A model generated the notes under the pieces. It saw nothing but the letters and a program-made list of their open reading frames with translations. It had not been told where the DNA came from and made no database searches. The position numbers and the translations under genes are program-made. Below, piece by piece: positions 17,635-25,515 of a stretch of 47,802 bases of DNA (the first letter of the stretch is position 1; each line of letters starts with the position of its first letter). Source of the stretch: Atopobiaceae bacterium (GTDB lineage Bacteria > Actinomycetota > Coriobacteriia > Coriobacteriales > Atopobiaceae); NCBI GenBank assembly GCA_017941705.1, contig JAGAVX010000144.1, positions 1 to 47,802 of the forward strand, in the 5' to 3' direction.

Positions 17635-18753
17635 ATGTCAGATAGAATCCTGGTCACTCGCTCGTCGATGCCCCCTCTTGACGAGTACGTTCGCGAGATC
17701 GCGCCGCTGTGGGAGAGCCATTGGCTCACCAACATGGGCGAGAAGCACCAGCAGCTTGAGGAAGATCTCAAACGCTACCTGAACGTGAGCAACGTCGCCC
17801 TGTTCGTGAACGGACATACTGCCCTCGAATGCGTGCTCGAGGCCATGCAGCTTGGCGCGGACGGTCGCCGCAAGGTCATCACGACGCCCTTCACCTTTGC
17901 CTCTACGACACATGCCATCGTGCGCGTGGGTCTCGAGCCAGTCCTCGCCGACATCGATCCCGTGACGTACACGCTCGACCCCGAGAGCGTCGAGGCCCTC
18001 ATTGACGACGAGACCTGCGCGATCGTGCCCGTGCACGTGTACGGCAAGCTGTGTGACGTCGACGCGCTCGCCGATATCGCCAAGCGTCACAACCTGGCGC
18101 TGGTGTATGACGCAGCCCATGCGTTTGGCGTCACGCGCAATGGCGTCTCGTCGGCCTCCTTTGGTGACGCGGCGATGTTCTCGTTCCATGCGACAAAGGT
18201 GTTCAACAGCATCGAGGGTGGGGCGGTGTGCTTTGCCGATCCCGCGCTGGGCCCCCTGCTTGACCAGTGGAAGAACTTTGGCATCACCAGCCAGGAGGAC
18301 GTCGAGTACGTAGGCGGCAATGCCAAGATGAACGAGTTCGCCGCCGCCATGGGCATCTGCAATCTGCGCCATCTCCCCGAGGAGATAGCCAAGCGCAAGA
18401 AGGTCACCGAGCGCTACCGTGAGCGCCTGAGAGGACATCGCGGCATCGTGCTGTGCGACGAGCAGCCAGGAGTGGTCAGCAACTACGCGTACTTCCCGGT
18501 GGTGTTCGAGGATGACTTTGGTGCTACGCGTGACGATGTCTTCGAGGAACTCCATGTCTACGGAATCTACTCGCGCAAGTACTTCCATCCGCTTGTGAGC
18601 GACTTTGCCTGCTATGCCGGAAGGTTCGACTCGAATGCGACGCCGGTGGCGAAGCATGTCGCAAAGCGCGTGCTCACACTGCCCATGTACGCGGACCTGG
18701 CGATGTCTGACATCGACCGCATCTGCGACGTGGTCCTCGGCTGCGCACGATAG
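17635..18753 (+). CDS. DegT/DnrJ/EryC1-family sugar aminotransferase
   Basis: 372 residues; ATG 17635 with GGAGAG upstream is preferred over a far-upstream in-frame ATG inside the flippase gene. PLP features are FVNGHTALECVLEAM, TTPFTFASTTHAIVRVGLEPVLADID, LVYDAAHAFGV with the PLP-nitrogen Asp159, and FSFHATKVFNSIEGG with Schiff-base Lys188. Overall resemblance is to QdtB/FdtB/VioA-type enzymes that aminate dTDP-keto-deoxysugars, and it differs clearly from the WecE-like enzyme at 6739. Two different transaminases imply two amino positions or two amino sugars. It is embedded in the operon GT2, flippase, transaminase, GT2. The ketoisomerase that FdtB-type enzymes need is not seen in the window. 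Confidence 0.9.
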   Translation: MSDRILVTRSSMPPLDEYVREIAPLWESHWLTNMGEKHQQLEEDLKRYLNVSNVALFVNGHTALECVLEAMQLGADGRRKVITTPFTFASTTHAIVRVGLEPVLADIDPVTYTLDPESVEALIDDETCAIVPVHVYGKLCDVDALADIAKRHNLALVYDAAHAFGVTRNGVSSASFGDAAMFSFHATKVFNSIEGGAVCFADPALGPLLDQWKNFGITSQEDVEYVGGNAKMNEFAAAMGICNLRHLPEEIAKRKKVTERYRERLRGHRGIVLCDEQPGVVSNYAYFPVVFEDDFGATRDDVFEELHVYGIYSRKYFHPLVSDFACYAGRFDSNATPVAKHVAKRVLTLPMYADLAMSDIDRICDVVLGCAR

Positions 18754-18761
18754 AGGCAGGC

Positions 18762-19808
18762 ATGCAGGTGAGTGAGCAGATGCAGAGTCCCCTGCCGGGT
18801 GCGGGTGAGGAACAGCGCGGCCTGGGTGCCGTCGACGAGCGAGAGCCGCTCGTCTCGATCGTGGTGACTGTCTACAATCACGAGCGCTACATACGACGTT
18901 GCCTCGAGGGCATCGCGATGCAGAGGACCGAATACCCCTTTGAGGTGCTCGTCGGTGAGGATTGCTCACCCGACGGCTCGCGTGCCGTGCTCCAGGAGAT
19001 GCAGAAGACCCTGCCGAGCAACTTCCGCTTCTTCTATCGCGAGCACAACATGGGAGCGATGGGCGACAACAACAGTGCCGACCTGCTTGCCCATGCGCGA
19101 GGAAAGTACCTTGCCGTCTGCGAGGGCGACGACTTCTGGACCTATGAGGGCAAGCTCCAGGAGCAGGTCGGCTGGCTCGAGGCCCATCCCGACTACTCCG
19201 GCTGTTTCCACCACTGCTCCGTGGTCGGCGCGGATGACGAACCGACCGGTGAGAAGTACCCCGACTGCTACAACGAGGAGTACACCCTTCGCGATTACTT
19301 CTATATAGTGATGCCCGGACAGACGGGTACGCTGGTGACGCGCATGGGACCCTACCTTGAGGAAAAGGCACGCTTCATGGAGCTTGCCACGTACGACAAC
19401 TATGCCTCCGACCGACGCAATGCCTTCATCCTGCTTAATCGGGGACGTGTCAAAGTGTTCCAAGGAGAGTGGAGCGCCTACCGCCATATCACCTCTGGTG
19501 GTACCAGTCACTCGGCAACCATTGTCAAGGACGACAGCTTTGCCCGCAACGAGCTTGGGTTTCATGAGACGTTGCTGGCCTATGCCAACAAGTGGGGAAC
19601 CTCTGAAGAGGTGCGTCGCACTGCTCAGCGCTGCTATTACCGCGTGCGCTTCCGTTGGAGTCACGGCAAGGTTCGCCTGCTCAGCCTGAAGGATGTCACT
19701 GCCGATGCCTGGAACAGCGATGATCGTTGGGGGTGCCTTACTGCCGAGGTGCGATGGTACGCCGTGCTGGCCATGCGCATGCTTCGTGGTAGAAGCGTCG
19801 TTCTTTAG
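18762..19808 (+). CDS. GT2-family glycosyltransferase
   Basis: 348 residues; ATG 18762 lies 8 bases after the previous stop (AGAGGCAGG). GT-A fold features are VSIVVTVYNHERYIRRCLEGI (~31-51), VGEDCSPDGS (~64-73), and the metal-binding pair in AVCEGDDFWT (Asp123, Asp124). There are no membrane helices, so it should act at the cytoplasmic face on lipid-linked glycan. It resembles capsule transferases of the WaaB/RfbF-type GT2 groups, but donor and acceptor cannot be read. It is last in the plus-strand operon; the palindrome at 19858 with A- and T-tracts on either side is its likely terminator. Confidence 0.88.
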   Translation: MQVSEQMQSPLPGAGEEQRGLGAVDEREPLVSIVVTVYNHERYIRRCLEGIAMQRTEYPFEVLVGEDCSPDGSRAVLQEMQKTLPSNFRFFYREHNMGAMGDNNSADLLAHARGKYLAVCEGDDFWTYEGKLQEQVGWLEAHPDYSGCFHHCSVVGADDEPTGEKYPDCYNEEYTLRDYFYIVMPGQTGTLVTRMGPYLEEKARFMELATYDNYASDRRNAFILLNRGRVKVFQGEWSAYRHITSGGTSHSATIVKDDSFARNELGFHETLLAYANKWGTSEEVRRTAQRCYYRVRFRWSHGKVRLLSLKDVTADAWNSDDRWGCLTAEVRWYAVLAMRMLRGRSVVL

Positions 19809-19828
19809 AGTCACGGCGCACTCTGCAG

Positions 19829-19897
19829 GTTTGTCAGCGCTTTTTTCGAGGGTCGCGAAAAAACGCACCTACAACCCATCTTGTAGGTGCGTTTTTT
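19829..19897. repeat. Cluster C, best copy: perfect 17-bp hairpin with flanking half-arm
   Basis: AAAAAACGCACCTACAA (19858-19874) and its exact complement (19881-19897) enclose the 6-base centre CCCATC, giving a hairpin with U-tracts in both directions. Upstream, GTTTGTCAGCGCTTTTTTC (19829-19847) repeats the flank seen on the minus strand at 9332. Confidence 0.9.
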
Positions 19898-19981
19898 GTG
19901 CCCTGGAGGGCGGATGCTCTCCCGAGGGTGACATAAACTGCAAACAAAGAAAGAATCGGAAGCAGATGGGTCGTTCGGGAC

Positions 19982-20231
19982 ACCTACAAAGTAGATTGTA
20001 GGTACCAGGCCAAGGTCCACATGAGCCGCGGCGCGAGGTCCGCCCAAAGTGATGCATACAAGTTAAATCGTATGTGCCAGATCGGCGCCTTTTTGGTCTC
20101 GGCAGAACTTTGTATGTGCATTTGGGCTTCTTGTATTTCGTACCATCTGAAAACAGCCCAAAAACGCACCTATAAAGTGCGTTGTAGGTGCAATATCCAG
20201 GCGCCTCTCAAAATAACGCCTACAAAGTTAC
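19982..20231. repeat. Cluster C, further copies
   Basis: ACCTACAA-AGTAGA-TTGTAGGT is at 19982-20003 (perfect arms). GCATACAA-GTTAAA-TCGTATGTGC is at 20054-20077 (imperfect). A right half-arm TTTGTATGTGCATTT is at 20109. GCACCTATAA-AGTGCG-TTGTAGGTGC is at 20166-20191 (one mismatch). A left half-arm CGCCTACAA-AGTTAC starts at 20217. All have a 6-base centre and no two centres match. Confidence 0.8.
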
Positions 20232-20319
20232 GGCTGGTCTGTTCGAGCCGCTGATGCTGTCATGGAGTCCTGTGGCCAACAGGTGTTTTGTTGTGCCACA
20301 AGCTCCGCCGCCGTGACTA

Positions 20320-21117
20320 CTAGCTTTCGTTGCTCTTCTGACCGCTCGCATAGACCAGGTTGAGGGCGCGAGCAATCGGCTCTGGCCAAAAACGCCTGAG
20401 CATCTCAAGGTCCTCCGAGGTCCTGGTGTTGTCCTCGATGAGCGCCGAGGTTGTCGATCCCTCGTGAATGCGGTGGTGCATCAAGACCTCTGGAGCATAG
20501 GCAAACTCGCCGTCCATACGCGAGAATCGCTCCCAGGCATCCCAATCGAGGTTGCTTCCCATGCCAACCATAAACGGGGGGCGGGGCAACAGGTTCATGT
20601 TCAAGGTGACGGAGGGGCAGCAGATCGCATTGCCGTATTTGATGACGGAGCGCTTGACGTGGCGGTACCTTGACACACCGTGCCTCCTGGCGAGCGGCCG
20701 CAGCAGCAGGCGCTTGACCCGTAACAGGGTGCTGTCGTCGACCACCTTCCCCCCACGTAGCTCCCCGTAGTCCGAGAAGAAGATGAGTGGACTCGCCGCC
20801 CTGTTCATGGTCTCGAGCATTGCCTCGGTGTAGCGGGGCATGTAGGTGTCGTCCTGATGTGCGAGCGTCACGAGGGGAGTCTTGCAACAGCTGACCGCGT
20901 AGTTCCAGTCCGAACCGATGCCTGGTGCCGCGTCGTTCACGTGCAGCTCGATTCCCGCATGGCTCGCAATCTCGCGTATGTGGTCATTGGGGGTTGCAGT
21001 TGCCATCAGTATGGAGCTCGGTGTTGTCTGGGCAAGCAGCGAGTTGACGCATTCCTGCAGGTACGGGCTCTCCTTGTAGGCACAGACGACAAAGGTGTGG
21101 TCGGTTGGATCAAACAT
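20320..21117 (-). CDS. GT2-family glycosyltransferase
   Basis: 265 residues, a compact GT-A domain without membrane helices. TFVVCAYKESPYLQECVNSLLAQ opens the fold and LVTLAHQDDTYMPRY carries the metal/donor Asp pair (Asp89, Asp90). IFFSDYGELRGG and LDWDAWERFSRMDGEF resemble acceptor-side segments of capsule transferases. RBS: GAAGAGC upstream of ATG 21117. The stop of the upstream membrane-protein gene is separated from this start by about 17 bases... that gene (21135-23297) is transcribed first, so the two form a minus-strand operon. The substrate is unknown; cytoplasmic assembly of the surface glycan is inferred from context. Confidence 0.85.
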   Translation of the reverse strand: MFDPTDHTFVVCAYKESPYLQECVNSLLAQTTPSSILMATATPNDHIREIASHAGIELHVNDAAPGIGSDWNYAVSCCKTPLVTLAHQDDTYMPRYTEAMLETMNRAASPLIFFSDYGELRGGKVVDDSTLLRVKRLLLRPLARRHGVSRYRHVKRSVIKYGNAICCPSVTLNMNLLPRPPFMVGMGSNLDWDAWERFSRMDGEFAYAPEVLMHHRIHEGSTTSALIEDNTRTSEDLEMLRRFWPEPIARALNLVYASGQKSNES

Positions 21118-21134
21118 GCTCTTCTCCGGTGGGG

Positions 21135-23297
21135 CTAGTCGATCTTGTACAGGGTGCAGGCTCCGTTGGTAAGCAGTGCGGTGAAGCCGGGCGTCTCGGG
21201 GGTGATCTCGGATATGCCCGCGAACTCCTCGTGGCTAAAGTCCCCGCGCAGGTCAATGAACGACCATGAGCTGGCGAACTCGTTTAGCACCAGGACATAC
21301 TGCGCGCCGAGCTCGTCCACGGCGGCGCGAACCTCGTCGTCTGTCGCGATATCGCGGAGCCTGGTTCGGACGATGGCGCTCTGTGGCGTCTCGGTCGAGC
21401 CGCCGGCATAGCCAAACTCGCGGTAATACACGCGCAGACCTAAGCCGCCGTAGGTTAGGAAGCTGCCGTCCATGGGGTTGTTGATGATAAGCGCGCCCTT
21501 GGGCACGATCGTGGCGACCTCATCCAAGAACTCGCGTTCCTGCTCGTCGATGGGAATGTTGTTGTGGTAGATGTCACGCAGGAGCTGGCGGAAGTCGCCA
21601 AAGGTCGTCTTGACCGTCAGCGTGTCATACTCGCGACCATCAAGCCTCAGGTCCATGAGCTCGGTATCGGGAAGGGTGCTGTGTGCGCCGGGCCAGTTGA
21701 AGCCGGGCATGTAGTTCTGCACGAAGAAGCCCACGGCAAGCACGGTGGCTATGGCGACAGGATGGGTCGCCCTTCCGAGTCTCTTGTTATAGCGTCTCAT
21801 CGCGAAGCATGCGAGTTCGTACACCCACGCAAAGCCATGCGCGGCGAGCAACGCCGCAAGGAGGCATGCCATGGCGGCGAGTCTCATCGAGTCGGTGTAC
21901 CAGAAACCCGACACGAACTGCTTGATGAGGACGTTTGGGATGCAAGCCGCCACGAAGTTGACGAAGCAGACGGCGGCATAGGAAACGGCAAGCCAGCGCA
22001 TCCTTGGCTCGTAGGCACAGCGCACCCATCCGATGAGCGCAAGCGCGCCGAGTATGACCTGCGCGGCTATCTCGTTGAAGAATCCCAGGACGTATGTCTG
22101 CGTGAGGATGTTGATGACCTCCTGCCAGGCGTACGCAAAGCCAGGCCAGTATTCGCTCACGATGGGCTCGAAGGCGGGAGAGAAGAAGCACGCCGTCCAC
22201 ACGCCGGCGCATGCGACGACGAAAATCGCTGCATAGATGAGCGACTGGACCATGCTCTTGCCCCGCGCGGTGAGGTTGTAATCGTATATGCACCAGGCAC
22301 AGTAGGGCGCCATCATGAGGAAGATGGAAAAGAGCGTGTTGGGATGTAAGAGTGCCTGTCCAGCGGAGGCGACAACAAACGGTATGGCATACAGAGCGAT
22401 CCGTCGAGCGGAGATCTTCCGACCCTTCTCGGTGCCTGACCGCATGAACATCCTGATGGGAAGCATGAACAGCGCGGAGGTGGCGGGAAGCGCGGCAAAT
22501 CCGGCGAGGTTGGGGTAGAGCGGCCCAAAGACGAGCATGCTCCATGGGAAGGTGGCAAAGGCGCTGCATGTCAGCGAGACCGCAAGCACCGAGACGGAGA
22601 ATCCCTCAAAGACGAGCGCGGCCCACGAGAGGCAGGCCAAGGGCAGCACCACGCCGGTGATGACACCAATCGAGGCGTTGATCGCAACGGGGGCCGATAC
22701 GCCAGAGGCGTGCATGAGAAGTGCGCAGAGGGCATACCAACCAGATGGATACGCTGCCGCTAGGCCATAGGGCATTATGGCCGCATCGGCAGGCGCAAGG
22801 TAGGGGCTGACGCCAATCGACGAGATGGTCTTTGCGTCATAGAACGACTGAATGATGTTGAGGTGGTGCGTGACGTCATAGTGCTGCACCACTGCGTTTG
22901 GCGAGTCGAGCTCCGAGATGAACACGTTGTTGCTCACGAAGAGGCCGACGGCGACAAACAGCAGCGGAACCCACCACGAGATGTTGGGCAGAAGCGTCCT
23001 GTCGACGCTGGCTGCGGCAAAGGACGCCTTGCTGCCATTGGGCCGATTCCTCCATGCGGCCAGCAAGTGCGCAGCGGCGGGCAGCGCCACGAGCGGGCCA
23101 AACACCGTGAGGGGGACAGCCGGTATGCCGAGCGGCCTGTAGAGCTCACCCACAAATCCCACGAGACCGATGGTCACGATGGGGGCGATGCAGGCCGACC
23201 AGGTTCTGGGCAGCCTGAACAGGCGCAAGAAGAGGAAGCCCGGCACCATGAGCAGCAGGCAAAGGATGGCCATGGGTGCAGCAAGCTGAGAGAACAT
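21135..23297 (-). CDS. Large polytopic membrane protein, DUF6541-like (putative GT-C transferase)
   Basis: 720 residues from ATG 23297, which has GGAG 5 bases upstream; the longer frame back to 23420 would put 41 charged residues before the first helix. About 13-14 hydrophobic segments fill residues 1-560, followed by a soluble ~160-residue C-terminal domain. The extracytoplasmic motif VVQHYDVTHHLNIIQSFYD is followed by SGWYALCALLM and PVAINASIG, which fit the DUF6541 family found in actinobacterial polysaccharide loci. The layout (acidic/His loop early, soluble tail) is that of GT-C transferases that use polyprenyl-phosphate sugars on the outer face. It is co-transcribed with the small GT2 downstream. 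No enzyme function is proven for the family. Confidence 0.75.
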   Translation of the reverse strand: MFSQLAAPMAILCLLLMVPGFLFLRLFRLPRTWSACIAPIVTIGLVGFVGELYRPLGIPAVPLTVFGPLVALPAAAHLLAAWRNRPNGSKASFAAASVDRTLLPNISWWVPLLFVAVGLFVSNNVFISELDSPNAVVQHYDVTHHLNIIQSFYDAKTISSIGVSPYLAPADAAIMPYGLAAAYPSGWYALCALLMHASGVSAPVAINASIGVITGVVLPLACLSWAALVFEGFSVSVLAVSLTCSAFATFPWSMLVFGPLYPNLAGFAALPATSALFMLPIRMFMRSGTEKGRKISARRIALYAIPFVVASAGQALLHPNTLFSIFLMMAPYCAWCIYDYNLTARGKSMVQSLIYAAIFVVACAGVWTACFFSPAFEPIVSEYWPGFAYAWQEVINILTQTYVLGFFNEIAAQVILGALALIGWVRCAYEPRMRWLAVSYAAVCFVNFVAACIPNVLIKQFVSGFWYTDSMRLAAMACLLAALLAAHGFAWVYELACFAMRRYNKRLGRATHPVAIATVLAVGFFVQNYMPGFNWPGAHSTLPDTELMDLRLDGREYDTLTVKTTFGDFRQLLRDIYHNNIPIDEQEREFLDEVATIVPKGALIINNPMDGSFLTYGGLGLRVYYREFGYAGGSTETPQSAIVRTRLRDIATDDEVRAAVDELGAQYVLVLNEFASSWSFIDLRGDFSHEEFAGISEITPETPGFTALLTNGACTLYKID

Positions 23298-23458
23298 GTA
23301 CACTCCAAATGCGGCAGGAACGTCTTGGACACAAATCGGGCGCGGGCTGGCTCGTCGTGCCCGTTCGCCTGATGTCGTGGGGCGACATCTTCGTCTATTA
23401 TAGGGGTTCATGCCAGCCACTAAGCTTGCTGGAGATTTGCGACGCGTTTGGAGGGTTG

Positions 23459-24364
23459 ATGGACGAGGTCAGGCAGCGCCTTTACAGTCGCCATCAGTTC
23501 ATCCGCCTCGCTGGGCTGGCGGGCGCGGCGCTTCTCGCCACAGGCTGCGGCAAGAGCGCTCCTTCGTCAGAGGACACGCCGGCTGACGTGCGCGCGTATG
23601 ACGAGACGTACCAGGCCTTTGACCACGCGCGCTCGGTGAGCGAGATCCAGGAGTCTGGCGTCCTGCGGATTGGCGTGTGCTCAGACACGCAGCCCCTGAG
23701 TCACCTCAACATCGGCGGTAACTACACGGGTTTCGAGGTGGCGATCGCCAACAAGTTGCGCTGGGACATCGGTAGCGGCATTCGCTATGTGGAGACCGAC
23801 CCCGTCGACGTTGCCGCATATCTGGCCTCGAACAAGGTGGATGCGGTCATCTGCAGTCAGATGCTCCCTACCGATGACGTGTGGCAGGCGTTCCCGTTCT
23901 TCGCGCCGCGCCAGGCGATCGTTACCAAGGCGGGAGCGGAGGTCGCCACCCTGGACGAGCTCGAAGGGTCCGTGGTCTCCGTCTGCGAAGGAACCTATGC
24001 GCAGCGCTACATCGAGAGACAGCTCATGACGGCAGACGTGCATGCCTACGAGTCCCATACGACCGCCTATCAGGCTCTCATGAACGGCACCGCCCGCGCC
24101 CTGTGCGTCGACCAAGTCGTTGCAAGGTGCTGGACGATGAACAACCCCGGCTATGCGGTGGCGATCGACGACCTGGGTGATCCGTGTCCGTCGGGCATTA
24201 TGGTGGCTGCCCAGAACGAGGATCTGCTCAAGTTCATGAACCACGAGACGTACACGCTCGTGAATGACAACTTCGTGCGCCGAATGTACGAGAAGCACAT
24301 TGTGCCGCAGGTAGCCGGTGCAGACTATGCGCAGGTGCTGCTTCCCGTCACGCAGGACGTTTAA
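23459..24364 (+). CDS. Solute-binding lipoprotein, family 3 (orphan ABC transporter component)
   Basis: 301 residues from ATG 23459 (GGAGGG just upstream); a longer frame begins at 23276 but would hide the export signal. The N-terminus is a lipoprotein signal (LAGLAGAALLATGC, lipidated Cys30). It is preceded by SRHQFIRLAG, one residue away from a twin-arginine motif. The mature part is a type-2 periplasmic-binding fold: SGVLRIGVCSDTQPLSHL (~55-72), YTGFEVAIANKL, VDAVICSQM, GSVVSVCEGTYAQRYIE and the C-terminal NDNFVRRMYEKH. Family 3 proteins bind amino acids or similar small ligands. No permease or ATPase gene is nearby, so it may act as a sensor, pair with a distant transporter, or serve the glycan pathway. 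It is divergent from the DUF6541-like gene. Confidence 0.85.
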   Translation: MDEVRQRLYSRHQFIRLAGLAGAALLATGCGKSAPSSEDTPADVRAYDETYQAFDHARSVSEIQESGVLRIGVCSDTQPLSHLNIGGNYTGFEVAIANKLRWDIGSGIRYVETDPVDVAAYLASNKVDAVICSQMLPTDDVWQAFPFFAPRQAIVTKAGAEVATLDELEGSVVSVCEGTYAQRYIERQLMTADVHAYESHTTAYQALMNGTARALCVDQVVARCWTMNNPGYAVAIDDLGDPCPSGIMVAAQNEDLLKFMNHETYTLVNDNFVRRMYEKHIVPQVAGADYAQVLLPVTQDV

Positions 24365-24400
24365 GCTCTGAGATTGCGATGACCCGCGACCCCTGGGGTC

Positions 24401-24742
24401 CTACACGCCGGACGAGTAGATCAGCACGCCCGCGATGATGATCGCCAGGGCGAGGATCTTGGTGCGGTCTATCTTCTCGTGGAAGATGGTTATGCCAAAG
24501 AGCACCACGTAGAAGTAGCCGGTCGCATCGAGGATCGGTCCCATCGACAGAGGAATCTGCCTGAACGCGATCACCGAGCAGAGGGTTGCCCCCACAAAGA
24601 GCGCGTAGGCGCCAATCACGAGGGGATTGAGGTACTCGCCCAGCGCAGAGTCATGCTTTGCCATGGCGCTCTTCTTGAGCATGACCTGCGAGATGCTGCT
24701 GATGAACACGCCAAACAAGGCGATGAGGACGGACGCTAGCAT
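24401..24742 (-). CDS. EamA/SMR-like small membrane protein, 4 TM (ArnF-like half-transporter)
   Basis: 113 residues with four hydrophobic helices: VLIALFGVFISSISQVMLKK, LVIGAYALFVGATLCSVIAF, a third ending in YVVLFGITIFHEKI, and LALAIIIAGVLIYS. The signature 'FHEKI...K..ALAIIIAGV.IY' is the C-terminal half of an EamA/DMT transporter. It overlaps the preceding similar gene by 7 bases, so the pair probably forms a heterodimer like ArnE-ArnF, which flips undecaprenyl-phosphate-aminoarabinose. Operon order (transcribed) is GT2, DUF2304, EamA-like, EamA-like. Flipping of the lipid-linked sugar made by the first gene is inferred. Confidence 0.85.
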   Translation of the reverse strand: MLASVLIALFGVFISSISQVMLKKSAMAKHDSALGEYLNPLVIGAYALFVGATLCSVIAFRQIPLSMGPILDATGYFYVVLFGITIFHEKIDRTKILALAIIIAGVLIYSSGV

Positions 24743-25152
24743 GTGGCATCATCCTCCTGCTCCTGCGCTCGGCCGTCCGCCCAGGCATAAAGGGCAACGC
24801 CGACCAAGACCACCAGTGCACCCACGGTCTTTGCGAGGTTGAATGGCTCGTGGAAGATGAGGATGCCCCAGACGATGCCCCAAGCCACGGTGACCGCGCG
24901 GTTTGCGTAGGCAGTGGTGAGCGGCAGACGCTTGATGACCTGCTGCCAGCCGATGGCGTAGATGCCCAGGAACATGATGCCGCATCCATAAAAGAGAATG
25001 AACTGGGGGCTCATGATGGGGTGCTGCGAGGCAAGCTTGCTGCAGATGCCATTGAGCGAGTAGATGACCAGAAGCAGGTGAAGGAGCAGGTAGGTGAACC
25101 CACGCCCGCTGCCGCCATTCGCCGTCGAGCCCTCGGTGCGCCTGTCCGTCAT
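24736..25152 (-). CDS. EamA/SMR-like small membrane protein, 4 TM (ArnE-like partner)
   Basis: 138 residues: a hydrophilic ~20-residue N-terminus, four helices (FTYLLLHLLLVIYSLNGI, ILFYGCGIMFLGIYAIGW, ANRAVTVAWGIVWGILIF, VGALVVLVGVALYAW) and a charged tail. The 'NRAVTVAWGIVWGILIFHEP' stretch is typical of EamA/DMT half-proteins. Its start overlaps the DUF2304 stop by four bases and its end overlaps the next EamA-like gene, which indicates translational coupling and fixed stoichiometry. Alternative: a small drug-efflux (SMR) pair, less likely given the neighbours. Confidence 0.85.
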   Translation of the reverse strand: MTDRRTEGSTANGGSGRGFTYLLLHLLLVIYSLNGICSKLASQHPIMSPQFILFYGCGIMFLGIYAIGWQQVIKRLPLTTAYANRAVTVAWGIVWGILIFHEPFNLAKTVGALVVLVGVALYAWADGRAQEQEDDATC

Positions 25153-25508
25153 TTGTCCTCACCCTGTGCGGATGCGTCGTTGTCGGCTTGCGCGAGCGCG
25201 CTCTCCTGCGTGAGCTCCTCGAGTTTGTGCCTCAGGAGCGAGATGCTCGCCGTGTCCCTGAACGCCTTGACCGTGAGCAGGCCGGTCGCAACGAGGAAGA
25301 CGAAGTTTGCCGGCGACATGAAGCCAAGCTGTCCCGATATCCAGACGACGACCTCGGGGAAGATGGCCATGAACAGCAGAAGCAGGGCCACGCAGACCCA
25401 ACCGGTCGCGTCGTTCATCAAGATCCGCTTCTTGCGGATCGACTTGAGGACGGTGGCGATGATGAGCAGGGCTCCCGCAAGAATGATGAGTCTCAGTGAG
25501 AGTTGCAT
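25149..25508 (-). CDS. DUF2304-family small membrane protein
   Basis: 119 residues with three hydrophobic segments (LRLIILAGALLIIATVL, WVCVALLLLFMAIFPEVVVWISGQLGF, NFVFLVATGLLTVKAF) and a charged, heptad-like C-terminus (LLRHKLEELTQESALAQ). The pattern 'LPEV..W.A...G...P.N..F...' typical of DUF2304 is visible as FPEVVVWISGQLGFMSPANFVF. DUF2304 proteins are regularly encoded beside DPM1-like GT2 enzymes that lack their own membrane anchors, and are thought to hold them at the membrane. That fits here, since the GT2 gene directly upstream (7-base gap) encodes a soluble enzyme. Confidence 0.82.
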   Translation of the reverse strand: MQLSLRLIILAGALLIIATVLKSIRKKRILMNDATGWVCVALLLLFMAIFPEVVVWISGQLGFMSPANFVFLVATGLLTVKAFRDTASISLLRHKLEELTQESALAQADNDASAQGEDK

Positions 25509-25515
25509 GACACTC

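Larger units (their letters stand above)
19809..20319. other. 511-base intergenic region holding palindrome cluster C
   Basis: The region lies between convergent genes and carries at least five related palindromic elements plus half-copies, listed separately. No gene is supported; the open frames across it consist of the repeats. Base composition is clearly more A/T-rich than the neighbouring genes. Confidence 0.75.

Noticed and set aside
19829-20231. CRISPR array
   Set aside because: Repeats are palindromes of about 26 bases at irregular distances (24-115 bases) with 6-base centres. There are no 30-40-base unique spacers of uniform size and no cas genes.
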